In this document: positions 10,141-21,808 of the stretch, piece after piece
Layout of the letters: every line of letters begins with the position of its first letter
How positions within the stretch are numbered: the first letter of the stretch is position 1
Assembly (NCBI RefSeq): GCF_013343005.1
Contig: NZ_CP054491.1
Span: 3,382,951 to 3,446,950, forward strand
Reading direction: 5' to 3'
DNA length: 64,000 bases
DNA from: Candidatus Reidiella endopervernicosa
GTDB lineage: Bacteria; Pseudomonadota; Gammaproteobacteria; GCF-013343005
Translations under genes and position numbers: made by a program
Notes under the pieces: model-generated
Told to the model about the DNA's origin: nothing
Seen by the model: the letters and a program-made list of their open reading frames with translations, nothing else
The model's database searches: none

Positions 10141-10776
10141 ATGACAAAATTGATTCCACAGGACACCGGAAACCCGGTCATCGACCGCTTTCTCGAGCAC
10201 TGCCACAAACGCCGCTATCCGCCCAAAACGGTGATCATCGTCGCAGGTGACAAACCCGACGTGCTCTACTACATCGTCGAAGGGTCGGTCTCGGTGCTGA
10301 TCGAGGACGATGATGGTCGCGAGATCGTGCTCGCCTACCTCAATCCCGGTGATTTCTTTGGCGAAATGGGACTGTTTGACGACAGTACCCGCAGCGCCTG
10401 GGTGCGCGCCCGCACCGAATGCACGCTGGCCGAGATCAGCTACAACAACTTCCGTCAGCTGGCGATGGACGATTCCGACATCCTCTTCGCCCTCTCTTCA
10501 CAGATGGCAACCCGACTGCGTAATACCAGTCGCAAGGTAAGCGACCTTGCCTTTCTTGATGTCACTGGACGTGTTGCTGGCACCCTGCTCGACCTGGCGC
10601 GCCAACCCGATGCACTGACTCACCCAGACGGCATGCAGATATCGATCACCCGCCAGGAGCTGGGAAGGATTGTCGGCTGTTCACGAGAGATGGTCGGACG
10701 TGTAATAAAGACGCTCGAGGATCAACACCTGATCTCGGCCAAGGGCAAAACAATTGTTGTCTACGGAACGCGCTGA
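10141..10776 (+). CDS. crp: cAMP receptor protein (Crp/Vfr)
   Basis: A 211-residue global regulator. The N-terminal cyclic-nucleotide domain has the phosphate-binding cassette [17 protein letters not shown]; the C-terminal helix-turn-helix reads [20 protein letters not shown]. Length and both domains match Crp/Vfr closely. It binds DNA as a dimer when loaded with cAMP. Its position next to trpC/trpD and an OsmC gene matches the Pseudomonas vfr locus. Confidence 0.95.
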   Translation: MTKLIPQDTGNPVIDRFLEHCHKRRYPPKTVIIVAGDKPDVLYYIVEGSVSVLIEDDDGREIVLAYLNPGDFFGEMGLFDDSTRSAWVRARTECTLAEISYNNFRQLAMDDSDILFALSSQMATRLRNTSRKVSDLAFLDVTGRVAGTLLDLARQPDALTHPDGMQISITRQELGRIVGCSREMVGRVIKTLEDQHLISAKGKTIVVYGTR

Positions 10777-10801
10777 GTCGTAACCTGAAAACACACGGCT
10801 A

Positions 10802-12340
10802 CTAAGATACCGGCAGCTCGAAGTAGAAGGTTGTACCGTCACGACCAGCGCAATCGAAGTCGATTTCACCCCTGTGCGCCTCGATGATCACCCGGCTGAT
10901 ATTGAGTCCGAGCCCGGTGCCATCGGGGCGCTCAATCGAGCTATCGCCCTCACGGGCAAAGCGCTCAAACACCCGTTCATGGAACGCCTCATCAATGCCT
11001 TCACCATGGTCGGTTACACTCACCCGAACACGTTCGCCCTTCACGCTGATAACGATCTCAACCCGGTCATTCCGCGCACCATACTTGGCGGCATTTGAGA
11101 GCAGGTTTGTCATCACCTGCAAGATGCGATTTCCATCGACCTCAACCTCCACTGAATCGGGCGCCTCAAGCAACACATACTCGGCGCCAAAGCGTTCACC
11201 GTAGCTATGGTTGCTCTCGATTGCGCGTCGCACCAGCATGACAAGATCGTGCCTACTCTGCTCCAGCTCCATCTGACCCGATTCGATCTTCTTCAGATCG
11301 AGAATATCATTGACGATACCGCTCAACCGCTCACTATTGTTCAAGGCGATATCCAACAACCCCTTCGCCTTCTCCGACACTTCCCCCGCCACACCGTTGA
11401 TCACCAGTCCCAATGAACCGCGAATCGAGGTCAGCGGGGTGCGCAGTTCGTGGCTCACGTTGGAGAGAAAATCATCCTTGTGCTGCTCGGCCATACGGCG
11501 ACGCTGCTCGGCACGTCCCAACGAGTAGAGCATCGCCATTACCACAGCCGAGAAGAGCAGCAGAATCACCGCCATCTGCAATAGCAGTTGTTGCCGGTAA
11601 CTGGAGAAGAGCTCGGGGTCATGCATGTCGACCGCCTCCCAGGCGGTCCCCGGTATTGGGATGCGCTTCATAATGCGACTGCGCTCTTCAGCGCTGAGTC
11701 GATAGTCGTGACGGTCGAGATTGATACGTGGTCCCTCGGCCGTCACCTCAATAAGATCTTCTCCCGAGGGGTAGATCAGCATCAGGCGATGACTGGGGGT
11801 CTGGGTGCTACGCAGGATGCCGCCGAGCAGATCGGCGTGAAAACTGATGAAAAGCGCACCGCGTTTTCCACCACTCTCAAAGGGCGCCATGATGTCGAAA
11901 TGGTAGACATCGATGTGGGGATGGATTCTCAGGGTGTAGCTACCATCGCGAATGAAGGTGCTGATATCGTGCCGACAGGCATCGCCGACCAGACCATCAA
12001 AATCCTCGATCAGCAGCTTACCCTTCTCATCGGTCAGGGTGACGGCAAAGTAGTTTGGGAAGTAGTCGTTAATATGGCCGGAGAGCATCATCAAGTGCTC
12101 GTCATCAAGATTGTTGATGATCTCGCCCAGCTGTGGAACATGCTCATGAGCAAACAGCTGCACCATACGCTGCTTCTCTGCCACCAGCCGACTGATCTCA
12201 TCGGCAACACCCTCTGCTGAGAGCTGAGCCGTCTCATCGTGGTAGCGCCTGAAATCATCAAAGCGGCTCCACGACAACCAGGCGAGCAGAGAGCCCATCA
12301 GCAGGATCAGCAACAGCGCATAGAGAGTGTAACGCTTCAC
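10802..12340 (-). CDS. membrane sensor histidine kinase
   Basis: A 512-residue kinase with a membrane segment at residues 4-24, a periplasmic sensor region of about 230 residues, a second segment around 255-275, the phosphoacceptor box VSHELRTPLTS and an ATPase domain with the N box NLLSNAAKYG and G box GTGLGLNIS. It follows trpC by about 40 bases on the same strand, so it may be read from the trp transcript. No response regulator gene is adjacent. The signal is unknown. Confidence 0.88.
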   Translation of the reverse strand: MKRYTLYALLLILLMGSLLAWLSWSRFDDFRRYHDETAQLSAEGVADEISRLVAEKQRMVQLFAHEHVPQLGEIINNLDDEHLMMLSGHINDYFPNYFAVTLTDEKGKLLIEDFDGLVGDACRHDISTFIRDGSYTLRIHPHIDVYHFDIMAPFESGGKRGALFISFHADLLGGILRSTQTPSHRLMLIYPSGEDLIEVTAEGPRINLDRHDYRLSAEERSRIMKRIPIPGTAWEAVDMHDPELFSSYRQQLLLQMAVILLLFSAVVMAMLYSLGRAEQRRRMAEQHKDDFLSNVSHELRTPLTSIRGSLGLVINGVAGEVSEKAKGLLDIALNNSERLSGIVNDILDLKKIESGQMELEQSRHDLVMLVRRAIESNHSYGERFGAEYVLLEAPDSVEVEVDGNRILQVMTNLLSNAAKYGARNDRVEIVISVKGERVRVSVTDHGEGIDEAFHERVFERFAREGDSSIERPDGTGLGLNISRVIIEAHRGEIDFDCAGRDGTTFYFELPVS

Positions 12341-12381
12341 ACCTAACTAGCCTCTCTCTGCTGCTGAGTTATCATCACAAC

Positions 12382-13182
12382 CTACTCTGTATAGAGCTCC
12401 GCCAAACGCTCACCCGGTTCCTCGGCGCGCATAAAGGCCTCGCCGACCAGGAAGGCGTTAACGCTGTTGGCACGCATCTGCGCCACATCGTTGGGGGTAT
12501 GGATACCACTCTCGGTGACCACGATGTGTTCATCGGGAATCAGCTCCAGCATACGAATCGTCGTATCGAGCGAGGTTTCAAAGGTGCGCAGATTACGGTT
12601 ATTGATACCGACCAGTGGCAGCCCCAGCGGCAACATGCGCTGCAGCTCCTGCTCATCATGCACCTCAATCAACACATCCATGCCGAGCTCAACTGCCAGT
12701 GCGCTCAGGTCACGCAGCTGCACATCATCAAGACAGCTCACGATCAGCAGGATGCAGTCCGCCCCCATCGCCCGTGCCTCGTAGACCTGATAGGGATCGA
12801 TGATGAACTCCTTACGCAGCACCGGCAGCGCACAGGCTGCACGTGCCTGCTGCAGATACTCATCGGCCCCCTGGAAGAAATCGATATCGGTCAGCACCGA
12901 GAGACAGGCCGCACCACCGCGCTCGTAGCTGGCAGCAATCTCGGCCGGTACAAAGTGTTCGCGGATCACACCCTTCGATGGGGAGGCCTTTTTGATCTCG
13001 GCAATCACACCCGCCTGACCGGCAACGATCTTGTTCTCGATGGCACGTACAAAACCGCGCGGCGCCAAGGCGTGCTCCGCCTGATCACGAAGCTGTTGCA
13101 GCGGGGTGTTGGCAACGCGCTCCTCAATCTCCTCAAGCTTGCGGTTGACGATCTTTTTCAGAATATCGGGAGTATCACTCAT
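12382..13182 (-). CDS. trpC: indole-3-glycerol phosphate synthase
   Basis: Closes the indole ring in tryptophan biosynthesis (CdRP to indole-3-glycerol phosphate). About 266 residues with the TIM-barrel motifs [46 protein letters not shown] and VTESGIHT. I chose the ATG at 13182 ([10 protein letters not shown]), which has GGAG about 9 bases upstream, over the GTG 15 bases earlier. It follows trpD by 21 bases. Confidence 0.95.
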   Translation of the reverse strand: MSDTPDILKKIVNRKLEEIEERVANTPLQQLRDQAEHALAPRGFVRAIENKIVAGQAGVIAEIKKASPSKGVIREHFVPAEIAASYERGGAACLSVLTDIDFFQGADEYLQQARAACALPVLRKEFIIDPYQVYEARAMGADCILLIVSCLDDVQLRDLSALAVELGMDVLIEVHDEQELQRMLPLGLPLVGINNRNLRTFETSLDTTIRMLELIPDEHIVVTESGIHTPNDVAQMRANSVNAFLVGEAFMRAEEPGERLAELYTE

Positions 13183-13203
13183 CGTTATATTCTCCACCCG
13201 GCG

Positions 13204-14256
13204 CTATTCGCCCTGGTAGAGCTCCTCCTCGAGGTGGTCACCAAAGCCACGGCTCACCTGCACCAGATGGTCGAGCTTGGCCCAGGCCGCGCCGCTGTTG
13301 ATCATCTCACGCGCCATCTCAACACCGGCCTCTAGCGAGTCGGTCAGGTTAGCGGCGTAGAGTGCCGCGCCTGAATTGAGCACTACGATATCCATTGCAG
13401 GACCTGCATCGCCGTGCAGTACGTTGCGAATCACCTCCAACGACTGCTGCGCACCGTCAACGGCCAGCGCATCGATACTGCTACTGCTGATACCAAACTG
13501 CTCAGGTGTGATGGTGTAGGTGGTGACCTCACCATCCTTAAGCTCTGCCACCTGGGTGGGTGAACCGATGCTGATCTCATCCATGCCATCCTCTGCGTGT
13601 ACCACCAGCACATGGTTGCTACCGAGCTGCTTCATCACATTGGCCAGCGGTTCAACCAACGCACCATCAAAGACACCTAGCAGCTGGTTGGGCGCACCGG
13701 CAGGATTGGTCAATGGACCGAGCACATTGAAGATGGTACGTACCGCCATCTCCCGGCGCGGGCCGATGGCGTGTTTCATCGCACTGTGGTGTTTGGGAGC
13801 GAACATAAAACCGACACCCACCTGATTGATACACTCCGCCACCTCTTCAGGGGTGATCTCGAGATTCACGCCAGCCGCCTCGAGCAGATCGGCACTGCCC
13901 GACTTGGAGGAGACCGAGCGGTTACCATGTTTGGCAACCTGGCCACCGGCCGCAGCCACCACGAAGGTGCATGCCGTAGAGATGTTGAAGGTGTTGCTAC
14001 CATCGCCACCAGTGCCGACGATATCGACCATGTTCGCTCCACCCACCTCAACGCGGGTCGCCAGCTCACGCATCACCTTGGCGGCAGCCGCGATCTCATC
14101 GACCGTCTCACCCTTCATACGCAGCCCGATCAAAAACCCACCGATCTGCGACGGGGTCGCCTCACCGGTCATGATCAGCTTCATCACGCTGCCCATCTCT
14201 TCGCCACTCAGATCGCGGTTCTCAGTCACCGCGCGAATCGCCGCCTGCATATCCAT
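13204..14256 (-). CDS. trpD: anthranilate phosphoribosyltransferase
   Basis: Transfers phosphoribosyl from PRPP to anthranilate. 350 residues, with the PRPP-binding [18 protein letters not shown] loop, [19 protein letters not shown], and the ARRE-like [21 protein letters not shown] segment. Full length and intact. It is followed at once by trpC; upstream on the same strand is a transporter gene that separates it from trpG. Confidence 0.96.
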   Translation of the reverse strand: MDMQAAIRAVTENRDLSGEEMGSVMKLIMTGEATPSQIGGFLIGLRMKGETVDEIAAAAKVMRELATRVEVGGANMVDIVGTGGDGSNTFNISTACTFVVAAAGGQVAKHGNRSVSSKSGSADLLEAAGVNLEITPEEVAECINQVGVGFMFAPKHHSAMKHAIGPRREMAVRTIFNVLGPLTNPAGAPNQLLGVFDGALVEPLANVMKQLGSNHVLVVHAEDGMDEISIGSPTQVAELKDGEVTTYTITPEQFGISSSSIDALAVDGAQQSLEVIRNVLHGDAGPAMDIVVLNSGAALYAANLTDSLEAGVEMAREMINSGAAWAKLDHLVQVSRGFGDHLEEELYQGE

Positions 14257-14331
14257 AATTTCGCTACCTATGGTTATCTAATAGTTATGTTTGGGAATAG
14301 CCGAACATTCTGTCGCCCTACAGCAGAGGGG

Positions 14332-15600
14332 TCAAGAAACGTCCTCTTCGACTGGGGCTTCCGTGAAGCTCTCAACCGCTAGCCAGATCAGTGTCGCCAC
14401 CACACACTGCAGCAGCATCGCCATCGCAAGCGAGGTGAGCGCATGGGCAAACAGCGGCACCAGCGCACCGGCCACCAGCGCACCGTAACTCATCTGCAGG
14501 AAACCCTGCATCGCCGAGGCCATACCACGATTTTTCGGAAAGCAGTCGAGCCCCATCACAGTAAGGATCGGGATCACCAGCGCCACACCAAAGGTGTAGA
14601 GGGTCAGTGGTGCAATGACCGTAAGGGGGGTCGTCTCCAGCCAGAGCGACTGAGCAACATTCAGCAGCCCCGCCACCACCATGATCAAAAAACCAGCGGC
14701 CAACATCCATTCCGGTGCGATACGCCCCGCCATGCGTCGTGACAGCATCGAACCGACCGCCATACCCGAGACCAGCGGGATGAAGAGCAGCCAGAAATCG
14801 TTACTCTTCAATCCGAGATGTTCAAAAATCACCACCGGCGCACCCGCCACATAGAGAAAGAAGCCACCAAACATCAGTGAAAACGCAATCGTCAGCCCCA
14901 TGAAACGCGGTGATACAAAAGCGTTGAGGTAGAGGCGCCCAACCTTCAGTGGATGGATCGAGTGGCGTTTATCGCGCGGCAGCGTTTCACGGATGCCGAG
15001 ATAGAACAGCAGCGTCACCAGCGCACCGAGCAGAGCAAGAAAGAGAAAGACTGAACGCCAGCCAAGCCAACTCTGCAGCAGACCACCCACCAGGGGGGCA
15101 ACAGCCGGAGCGATGGCAAACAACATCATCACCATCGCCATCACCCGGTGTGCCTCATGGCCGTGGTAGAGATCACGCACCATCGCACGCCCCACCACCA
15201 GACCGGCACTGGCCGAGAGCCCCTGCAGGATGCGCATCACAATCAGCTGATCGATGTCGACCACCAGCGCCGCTCCGACTGAACTGGCAACGTAGACCAG
15301 CAGCGCCAGCAGCACCACACCACGGCGACCAAAACCATCAGAGAGCGGTCCATATATAAGTGTCGAAACAGCGAAGGCGAGCAGATAGAGGCTCAGCGTC
15401 TGCTGCAGTTGCAGATCGCTGGCGCCAAACTCACTGGCGATACTGGGGAAAGAGGGTAGATAGGTATCGATGGTAAACGGTGCCAGCATCGCCAGCATCG
15501 CCACCACAAAGGAGAGAGGCAGCGCCAACCGGGGCGCAGCAGTCGAAGGGGGAGTCACGGAGGCGAGGTCGCTAGCTGCGACTACCGCCCTGCATCTCAA
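14332..15600 (-). CDS. Bcr/CflA-type MFS efflux transporter
   Basis: About 400 residues with 12 predicted membrane segments. It shows the DHA1-type motif [15 protein letters not shown] near the start and [14 protein letters not shown] between helices 2 and 3, typical of the Bcr/CflA drug-resistance branch. It lies between trpG and trpD, all in the same direction, and its 5' end overlaps the 3' end of trpG by about 29 bases if the longest start is used; a start some 10-15 codons later is equally possible. Substrate unknown. A transporter inside the trp block is unusual. Confidence 0.85.
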   Translation of the reverse strand: MRCRAVVAASDLASVTPPSTAAPRLALPLSFVVAMLAMLAPFTIDTYLPSFPSIASEFGASDLQLQQTLSLYLLAFAVSTLIYGPLSDGFGRRGVVLLALLVYVASSVGAALVVDIDQLIVMRILQGLSASAGLVVGRAMVRDLYHGHEAHRVMAMVMMLFAIAPAVAPLVGGLLQSWLGWRSVFLFLALLGALVTLLFYLGIRETLPRDKRHSIHPLKVGRLYLNAFVSPRFMGLTIAFSLMFGGFFLYVAGAPVVIFEHLGLKSNDFWLLFIPLVSGMAVGSMLSRRMAGRIAPEWMLAAGFLIMVVAGLLNVAQSLWLETTPLTVIAPLTLYTFGVALVIPILTVMGLDCFPKNRGMASAMQGFLQMSYGALVAGALVPLFAHALTSLAMAMLLQCVVATLIWLAVESFTEAPVEEDVS

Positions 15601-16168
15601 GGAAGTTCTTCAACAGATCGTGACCATGCTGAGTAAGGATCGACTCAGGATGGAACTGTACCCCCTCGATATTGAGGCTCTTGTGCTGTACGCCCATGAT
15701 CTCATCTATCTCACCATCAGCCGTCTTGGTCCAGGCGGTCAGCTCCAGACAATCAGGCATCGTTTCGCGCTCTATCACCAGCGAGTGGTAACGAGTCGCC
15801 TCATAGGGATTGCTCAACCCCTTGAAGACACCTTGATCGTTGTGATGAACCATTGAGGTCTTGCCGTGCATGATCTGCTTGGCGTGGATGATCTTGCCAC
15901 CGAACGCCTGTCCAATCGATTGATGGCCGAGACAGACACCGAGAATCGGCAGCTTGCCCGCAAAGTGATCGATTGCCGCCAGCGAGACACCTGCCTCGTT
16001 GGGTGTGCAGGGCCCCGGGGATATCACGATCCGCTCCGGCGCCAGCGTCTCGATCTCATCAACCGTGATCTGGTCGTTACGGTGCACCACAACCTCCGCA
16101 CCCAGCTCACCAAAATACTGCACCAGGTTGTAGGTAAAAGAGTCGTAGTTATCGATCATCAACAACAT
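15572..16168 (-). CDS. trpG: anthranilate synthase, glutamine amidotransferase component
   Basis: Releases ammonia from glutamine for anthranilate synthase; its partner TrpE is encoded at 23.1-24.6 kb. About 198 residues with the class I amidotransferase elements: [19 protein letters not shown] start, [12 protein letters not shown] oxyanion strand, the nucleophile loop [12 protein letters not shown] and the catalytic HPESI near the C-terminus. I chose the ATG at 16168, which matches family starts, over the longer frame. Confidence 0.95.
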   Translation of the reverse strand: MLLMIDNYDSFTYNLVQYFGELGAEVVVHRNDQITVDEIETLAPERIVISPGPCTPNEAGVSLAAIDHFAGKLPILGVCLGHQSIGQAFGGKIIHAKQIMHGKTSMVHHNDQGVFKGLSNPYEATRYHSLVIERETMPDCLELTAWTKTADGEIDEIMGVQHKSLNIEGVQFHPESILTQHGHDLLKNFLEMQGGSRS

Positions 16169-16415
16169 ATCAGTACTATCCTGTCTGCCCGAGTCTGAAT
16201 CGGGGTCCAAATAAACGAGCGGGTAAGCGATTCACCCTTTGGCCACGCAGTATATCAACTTCTCTGCAAAGCTCTTATGTCCGATTCGGGACCGACTACC
16301 ACCTTTGCTCCGTGATGGCTTCGGCCAAACCCACACACAACGCATGGCAGGTGCTATTCTGGCCCGCTAAACCCGAAACGTTCAAGATCAACAGATCACC
16401 GACATAGAGTGCGTT

Positions 16416-17462
16416 ATGAAGAGAATGAAGGCGTTAGTTAAGCGGCATGCCAAAGAGGGACTCTGGCTCGAAGAGGTGCCACTCCCCGAGGTCGGCGGCA
16501 ACGATGTGCTGGTAAAGATCGAGAAAACCGCCATCTGCGGCACCGACGTGCATATCTACAACTGGGACGAGTGGGCACAGAAGACCATTCCGGTGCCGAT
16601 GACCATCGGCCATGAGTTTGCCGGCACCATCGTTGAGATGGGCGCCAACGTCACCGGTCTGAGTATTGGTGATGTCGTCTCTGGCGAGGGGCACATTGTC
16701 TGTGAGCGCTGTCGTAACTGCCTGGCGGGCCGTCGCCACCTCTGCCCCAACACCATCGGTGTCGGCGTTAATCGTGACGGCTGCTTTGCCGAGTACCTCT
16801 CGATCCCGGCCAAGAACGTCTTCCGCCCCAACATCGAGATTCCCACCGATGTGCTCGCCTGCTTCGACCCCTACGGCAACGCGGTACACACCGCCCTCTC
16901 CTTCAACATGGTCGGTGAGGATGTATTGATCACCGGAGCGGGCCCCATCGGCATCATGGCGGCGATGGTGGCGGCCCACTCCGGCGCTCGTAATATTGTC
17001 ATCACCGATCTGAATGAGTACCGACTCGATCTGGCGAAGAAGATCGTGCCCAAGGCGATCACCATCAATGTTAAAAAAGAAGAGATCACCAAGGAGCTGA
17101 TGCGCAGCCTCGGCATACTGGAGGGCTTTGATGTGGGGCTGGAGATGTCGGGCTCACCGCAGGCCTTTAACGTCATGCTCGGCAACATGATTAACGGCGG
17201 CCACATCGCCATGCTTGGCATCATGCCCGATGGCACCGGCATCGACTGGACCAAGGTGGTCTTCGAAGGACTGCACATCAAGGGCATCTACGGTCGCGAG
17301 ATCTTCGAGACCTGGTACAAGGGTGTGATGATGGTGCAGAGCGGCCTGCCGCTGGAGAAGATCATCACCCACCACTTCCACTACAGTGAATTCCAGAAGG
17401 GCTTCGATGTGATGCGCTCGGGAGATTCCGGCAAGGTGATTCTGGATTGGAGTGAGCGCTAG
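16416..17462 (+). CDS. tdh: L-threonine 3-dehydrogenase
   Basis: A zinc-dependent medium-chain dehydrogenase that oxidises threonine to 2-amino-3-ketobutyrate with NAD+. 348 residues. Catalytic zinc ligands sit in [12 protein letters not shown] and GHEFAGTI; the structural-zinc cysteines are in [15 protein letters not shown]; the NAD-binding [10 protein letters not shown] lies in the Rossmann domain. The product is unstable and is passed to Kbl, encoded about 95 bases downstream. The region upstream (16169-16415) has no gene. Confidence 0.96.
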   Translation: MKRMKALVKRHAKEGLWLEEVPLPEVGGNDVLVKIEKTAICGTDVHIYNWDEWAQKTIPVPMTIGHEFAGTIVEMGANVTGLSIGDVVSGEGHIVCERCRNCLAGRRHLCPNTIGVGVNRDGCFAEYLSIPAKNVFRPNIEIPTDVLACFDPYGNAVHTALSFNMVGEDVLITGAGPIGIMAAMVAAHSGARNIVITDLNEYRLDLAKKIVPKAITINVKKEEITKELMRSLGILEGFDVGLEMSGSPQAFNVMLGNMINGGHIAMLGIMPDGTGIDWTKVVFEGLHIKGIYGREIFETWYKGVMMVQSGLPLEKIITHHFHYSEFQKGFDVMRSGDSGKVILDWSER

Positions 17463-17558
17463 CAGAGCGTACCTTCCGACAACACTCGCGGCGTGATCGC
17501 CGCCGCTACGGGTACAAACCCTCTGTTGTCCGTATGAATTAGATATCGAGGATTTGTT

Positions 17559-18752
17559 ATGAGTTTTAAAAGCGCCAAAGAGAGCCTGCAAAAAGAGCTA
17601 CAGGAGATCAAAGATTCGGGGCTATGGAAGACCGAACGGGTTATCGCCTCGGAGCAGAAAAACGACATCACCCTCGCTGACGGCAGCGAGGTGATCAACA
17701 TGTGCGCCAACAACTACCTCGGGCTGGCCAACAACCCGGAGGTGATCGAGGCGGCGAAGGCGAGCTACGACCAGTGGGGCTTTGGCCTCTCGTCGGTACG
17801 TTTTATCTGCGGCACCCAGTCGATTCATAAAACACTCGAACAGAAGGTCTCCGAGTTTCTCGGCATGGAGGAGACAATCCTCTACGCCGCCTGTTTCGAT
17901 GCCAACACCGGCCTGTTTGAGACCATCCTCACCAAGGAGGATGCGATTATCTCCGATGAGCTTAACCACGCCTCGATCATCGATGGCGTGCGTCTCTGTA
18001 AGGCGGCCCGCTACCGTTACAAAAATAACGACATGGCCGATCTGGAAGAGAAACTCAAAGAGGCCAGGGCAGGTGGCGCACGTCGTATCCTGATCACCAC
18101 CGATGGCGTCTTCTCCATGGACGGCACCATCGCCCGGCTCGACAAGATCTGCGATCTGGCCGACCAGTACGACGCCATGGTGCATCACGACGACTGCCAC
18201 GCGGTCGGTTTTATGGGCAAGACTGGACGCGGTGTACACGAACACTGCGGCGTGATGGATCGTGTCGACATCATCACCGGCACCTTCGGTAAGGCACTCG
18301 GCGGTGCCTCGGGTGGATACACCTCGGGACGTAAAGAGATTATCGATATGCTGCGCCAGCGCTCACGCCCCTACCTCTTCTCCAATACCGTTGCTCCTGC
18401 CATCTGCGCCGCCTCACTCAAGGTACTGGAGATGCTCTCGGCCTCTACCGAACTACGTGACCGACTCGAAGAGAACACAAAATATTTCCGTGAGGGCATG
18501 AGAGCCGCAGGCTTTGCCATCGCCGATGGCGAACACCCGATCGTGCCAGTAATGCTGGGTGATGCGAATCTGGCTCAGGAGATGTCGAAGAGACTTCTCG
18601 AGCGGGGCATTTATGCCATCGGCTTCTTCTTCCCGGTGGTGCCTAAGGGCAAGGCACGCATTCGCACCCAGATCTCTGCGGCACACACCAGAGCGGATCT
18701 GGACAAGGCGATTGCGGCCTTTGCCGCCACCCATGCTGAGCTAAATGGATGA
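17559..18752 (+). CDS. kbl: 2-amino-3-ketobutyrate CoA ligase (glycine C-acetyltransferase)
   Basis: A PLP enzyme that splits 2-amino-3-ketobutyrate with CoA into glycine and acetyl-CoA, completing threonine breakdown with Tdh. 397 residues, full length. The family hallmarks are [27 protein letters not shown] and the PLP lysine in [15 protein letters not shown] tdh-kbl pair is standard in proteobacteria. Confidence 0.97.
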   Translation: MSFKSAKESLQKELQEIKDSGLWKTERVIASEQKNDITLADGSEVINMCANNYLGLANNPEVIEAAKASYDQWGFGLSSVRFICGTQSIHKTLEQKVSEFLGMEETILYAACFDANTGLFETILTKEDAIISDELNHASIIDGVRLCKAARYRYKNNDMADLEEKLKEARAGGARRILITTDGVFSMDGTIARLDKICDLADQYDAMVHHDDCHAVGFMGKTGRGVHEHCGVMDRVDIITGTFGKALGGASGGYTSGRKEIIDMLRQRSRPYLFSNTVAPAICAASLKVLEMLSASTELRDRLEENTKYFREGMRAAGFAIADGEHPIVPVMLGDANLAQEMSKRLLERGIYAIGFFFPVVPKGKARIRTQISAAHTRADLDKAIAAFAATHAELNG

Positions 18753-18788
18753 ACTCGATACAGCTCGTACAGAATCCGCTCAACTTCA

Positions 18789-20258
18789 TTGAGTAACAAT
18801 CACGCCAAAGCGGCAACACCGCCACTACTAAGCCTGGCCTTCAGGCCCCTCTTTCTCGGTGGCACCCTTTTCGCTGTGGTGGCCATCGCCTGGTGGGTCT
18901 ACTTCTGGCTCACCCCCTTCAACTGGCAACCCTACGGTGGTCTATTCTGGTGGCACGGCCACGAAATGCTGTTTGGCTTTGGTGCCGCTATCGTCGGCGG
19001 GTTCCTGCTCACCGCCGTTGCCAATTGGACAGGCATTACAGCACTTCAGGGCAAACGATTACTCGTCCTGATCAGCGCATGGCTGACAACACGCCTACTG
19101 ATCGCCTTTGGTGGCAGCCTGCCGGCTGGCATCATCATCACCGCCGACCTGCTCTATCCACTACTGCTCACCATCGCAATGGCCTACCCCATTATTAAGG
19201 TCAAACAGTGGCGCAATCTGATATTCATACCTCTGCTTCTGACACTCACACTTCTCAATGGAGTCACACACTGGGCGGTAACAGTGGGCGAGACAGCACT
19301 GGCCATGCAGACACTGCACGCCGCCATTTTATGGTTTGTCTTGATCATCGCTTTCCTTGGGGGGCGCGTCATACCCGCCTTCACCACCACTAACTGTCGT
19401 AAGGCCCAGCCCATTCGTTGGCTTGAGATCACCAGTATTACCACAATCATCCTGACGCTGATTATGGCCTGGTTCGGCTTTGCCTCACTTCCTGCGTGGT
19501 TGCTGTTTGTGATCGCAACTATCGGGGCGCTGTCTAACGGTGGACGAGCACTGCGCTGGGGAATCCAACACTGCTGGCACGAACCACTACTCTGGTCTCT
19601 CCACCTCGCCTACGCTGACCGCCATGGAGAGCGAAGTGAGGGCGGTTAGTCCCGATAGTCGACGCCGTCTGCCTATTCGTAGTTGAGAGCGCGAGCGAAC
19701 GACGGAGAAGATGCAGCAGCGGCTTTATGTCGGCGTAGAGTCACTGAGGGAGTTGTGTAGAGCCGCGAAGAGGTGATTACGCAACGTACGCAGGAGGTCG
19801 GGCGCCGCAGGCATAAACGGTCGCGTGAAGTTTTTGCTGTTTGCTTGGGCTTGGATGCCCAAAACAAACTTTCGCAAAAATAGCGACTCCCCGGCCTCTT
19901 TATCCCTCTGGGTTTTCTCCTTCTCGCGCTCTTTAGCATCGGCCTGATTGAGAACCCCAGCACTGCACTCCACAGCTTCACGGTCGGCGCGATGGGGGGA
20001 ATGATTCTGGCAATGATCTCCCGCATCACATTAGGTCATACTGGTCGCCCGCTTAAGCCGCCCCGCATCATTACTCTGGCCTATATCTCAATTCTGCTTA
20101 GCGCTGCAGTGCGGGTACTCCTCCCCGCCGTAGCACCCTCCTACAGCAACTGGAGTATTACCCTGGCTGGCGGACTTTGGGTATTGGCCTACGCCATCTA
20201 CCTCACCACCTATGCACACATGTTAATCACACCCGACATAGAGGACACACCGGAGTGA
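18789..20258 (+). pseudogene. nnrS: NnrS family membrane protein, interrupted by R280 copy 3
   Basis: A heme- and copper-containing membrane protein family linked to nitric oxide stress, with about 12 membrane segments. The first part opens with LSLAFRPLFLGGTLF and WHGHEMLFGFG and runs to SLHLAY at 19612. The last part resumes at 19895 with LFIPLGFLLLALFSIGL and the conserved HSFTVGAMGGMILAMISR. Both are in the same frame, and removal of the 282-base repeat gives the expected HLAYLFIPLGF junction. At present the frame stops at 19649, so the last ~120 residues would be lost. The start is a TTG at 18789 with no clear ribosome-binding site. Confidence 0.88.
19613..19894 (-). repeat. R280 repeat, copy 3
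   Basis: 282 bases, element on the minus strand and therefore antisense to nnrS. Read on the minus strand it runs from CCGGGGAGTCGC to GGCGGTCAGCG. Flanks on the plus strand are ctcgccta and cctctttat. Removing it restores the conserved tyrosine of NnrS. No target duplication. Confidence 0.95.
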
Positions 20259-20348
20259 TCAACAACCACTCTTGTCCTATATCAACACTCCACCCTTGAA
20301 CCGGTGTTAGTATCGCTCCCCTTAAACACAAACGTATGAGGTTTCAAA

Positions 20349-20468
20349 ATGGGTTGTTGTGGAAGCTGTGGCGGCGAAGAGAGCGCGCCAACCAAAGAGC
20401 AGGATCAAGAGCAGAACAATGCAACAGATACAAACAAAGAGAAGGATCAAACTCAGGAGCAGAAGTAG
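20349..20468 (+). CDS. CCGSCS-motif small protein
   Basis: A 39-residue protein starting MGCCGSCGGEESAPTKEQ, with a three-cysteine N-terminal motif and a polar, glutamine- and glutamate-rich tail. GAGG lies 7 bases before the ATG. It resembles the CCGSCS-motif small proteins described as a family in proteobacteria; their role is unknown, though the cysteine cluster suggests metal binding. It has its own terminator 60 bases downstream. Confidence 0.72.
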   Translation: MGCCGSCGGEESAPTKEQDQEQNNATDTNKEKDQTQEQK

Positions 20469-20528
20469 ACTGTAAGTCTGCTTTAGCTGTAATGGTAGAA
20501 ACACAAACCTGCAGTAAATGATCTAAGC

Positions 20529-20555
20529 GAAAGGGGCCATTTGGCCCCTTTTCTG
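20529..20555 (+). terminator. Rho-independent terminator
   Basis: A perfect stem AAGGGGCC / GGCCCCTT with an ATTT loop, followed by TTCT. It is placed to end transcription of the CCGSCS-motif gene, and is symmetrical enough to work from the other side too. Confidence 0.8.
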
Positions 20556-20638
20556 ATTCTGCGTGTTTTACTGGCAACCTCTAAGAACTATAGAAGATTC
20601 ATGAATCTCCTCAACCAGCTGATCAGTACGCCAACAAA

Positions 20639-21808
20639 TTAAGTGCTCTGAAAGAGGCTCCAACAATTTCTTCCCTTTTTCTTCGACTCATACATAGCAG
20701 TATCTGCATTCGAAATTAGTGTTTCCGGAGTCTCTCCGTGTTCGGGGTGAAGTGAGACACCGATACTTACACCAATTTCAACACTAATCCCTTTGAGTAG
20801 AACAGGCTTTTTGAACGCCTGTAGAATTCTCTCAGCGATTCTACCAATATCATCCTGATTCTCAGCTTTCTCCATTAATACAATAAACTCATCACCGCTT
20901 AATCTGGCCAGAGTATCCGTTTCACGTAGCTGGCCTTGAATGGTGTCACAGACAGAGAGCAGTGCCAGGTCACCCGTTGCATGACCATAGGTATCGTTGA
21001 TCGACTTAAATCGGTCCACATCAACAAACATCAGAGCAATAGTGTTTCCACTCCGTTTCGAGTTCAACAACGACTGTTCCAACCGGTCGAGCAACAGGGC
21101 GCGGTTTGGTAGGCGAGTCAGAGTATCGTGTGTTGCGTGGTAGATATCGATCTCGGTTCGTTGCCGAATGACTCTCATCACAATCAACGCGATTGCCACA
21201 CCGATCATTAACGCCGCGATCCCCACAATCAAGATGAGGCGACGCATCGACTCCATGTCTTCGATAGCCCAATTTTGTGCCTCTCGTACCTTGGCATTCT
21301 GGTAGACATCGAAATCGTCAACAACGCGCAATACATTTGCCTGCGCAGGTACGGCTGCCACATTTAGAAGCGAACTGGCCTCCTTGATGTAACCCTCATT
21401 AATCAGATCAAGGATCTTATTCTGAATAGGAATAGCCACCCGCGATTTTTTTCCCTGCTCTGTGAGCAGCCCCGATTCGATCTCGGAAATTGGCATATCA
21501 AGAATTGCATTACGCGCACGAATAAAGTCGATGGCCTTCTGATTGTATTTCATCCACGCATCGTCACGATCAAAAGGATCACTGATATGAATCAGTCGAA
21601 ATAGAATCAGCGTGCGACTACGCGCAGCGGTTCGCATCTGCTTTGATAACGCTACCTTGGTCATATGGTCATCAACGACTTTATCGAGCTGATGACGTGT
21701 TTTGTCCATCGAGGCCAGACTCGCAGCCATCAAACCAATCATCAGCATCAGCATGGTGCCAAAACCGATGAGCAGTAGTGTTGTATAGCTCTTGTTATAT
21801 GTTCTCAA
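20639..21808 (-). CDS. membrane-bound diguanylate cyclase (GGDEF)
   Basis: A 389-residue protein with a membrane segment (residues 9-31), a four-helix-bundle periplasmic sensor of the chemoreceptor type (residues ~32-190), a second membrane segment (190-212) and a C-terminal GGDEF domain. The active-site motif is SGDEF within RLSGDEFIVLME, still consistent with an active cyclase. It is likely to make c-di-GMP in response to a periplasmic or membrane signal. It is a monocistronic unit, convergent with the CCGSCS-motif gene. Confidence 0.9.
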   Translation of the reverse strand: MRTYNKSYTTLLLIGFGTMLMLMIGLMAASLASMDKTRHQLDKVVDDHMTKVALSKQMRTAARSRTLILFRLIHISDPFDRDDAWMKYNQKAIDFIRARNAILDMPISEIESGLLTEQGKKSRVAIPIQNKILDLINEGYIKEASSLLNVAAVPAQANVLRVVDDFDVYQNAKVREAQNWAIEDMESMRRLILIVGIAALMIGVAIALIVMRVIRQRTEIDIYHATHDTLTRLPNRALLLDRLEQSLLNSKRSGNTIALMFVDVDRFKSINDTYGHATGDLALLSVCDTIQGQLRETDTLARLSGDEFIVLMEKAENQDDIGRIAERILQAFKKPVLLKGISVEIGVSIGVSLHPEHGETPETLISNADTAMYESKKKGRNCWSLFQST

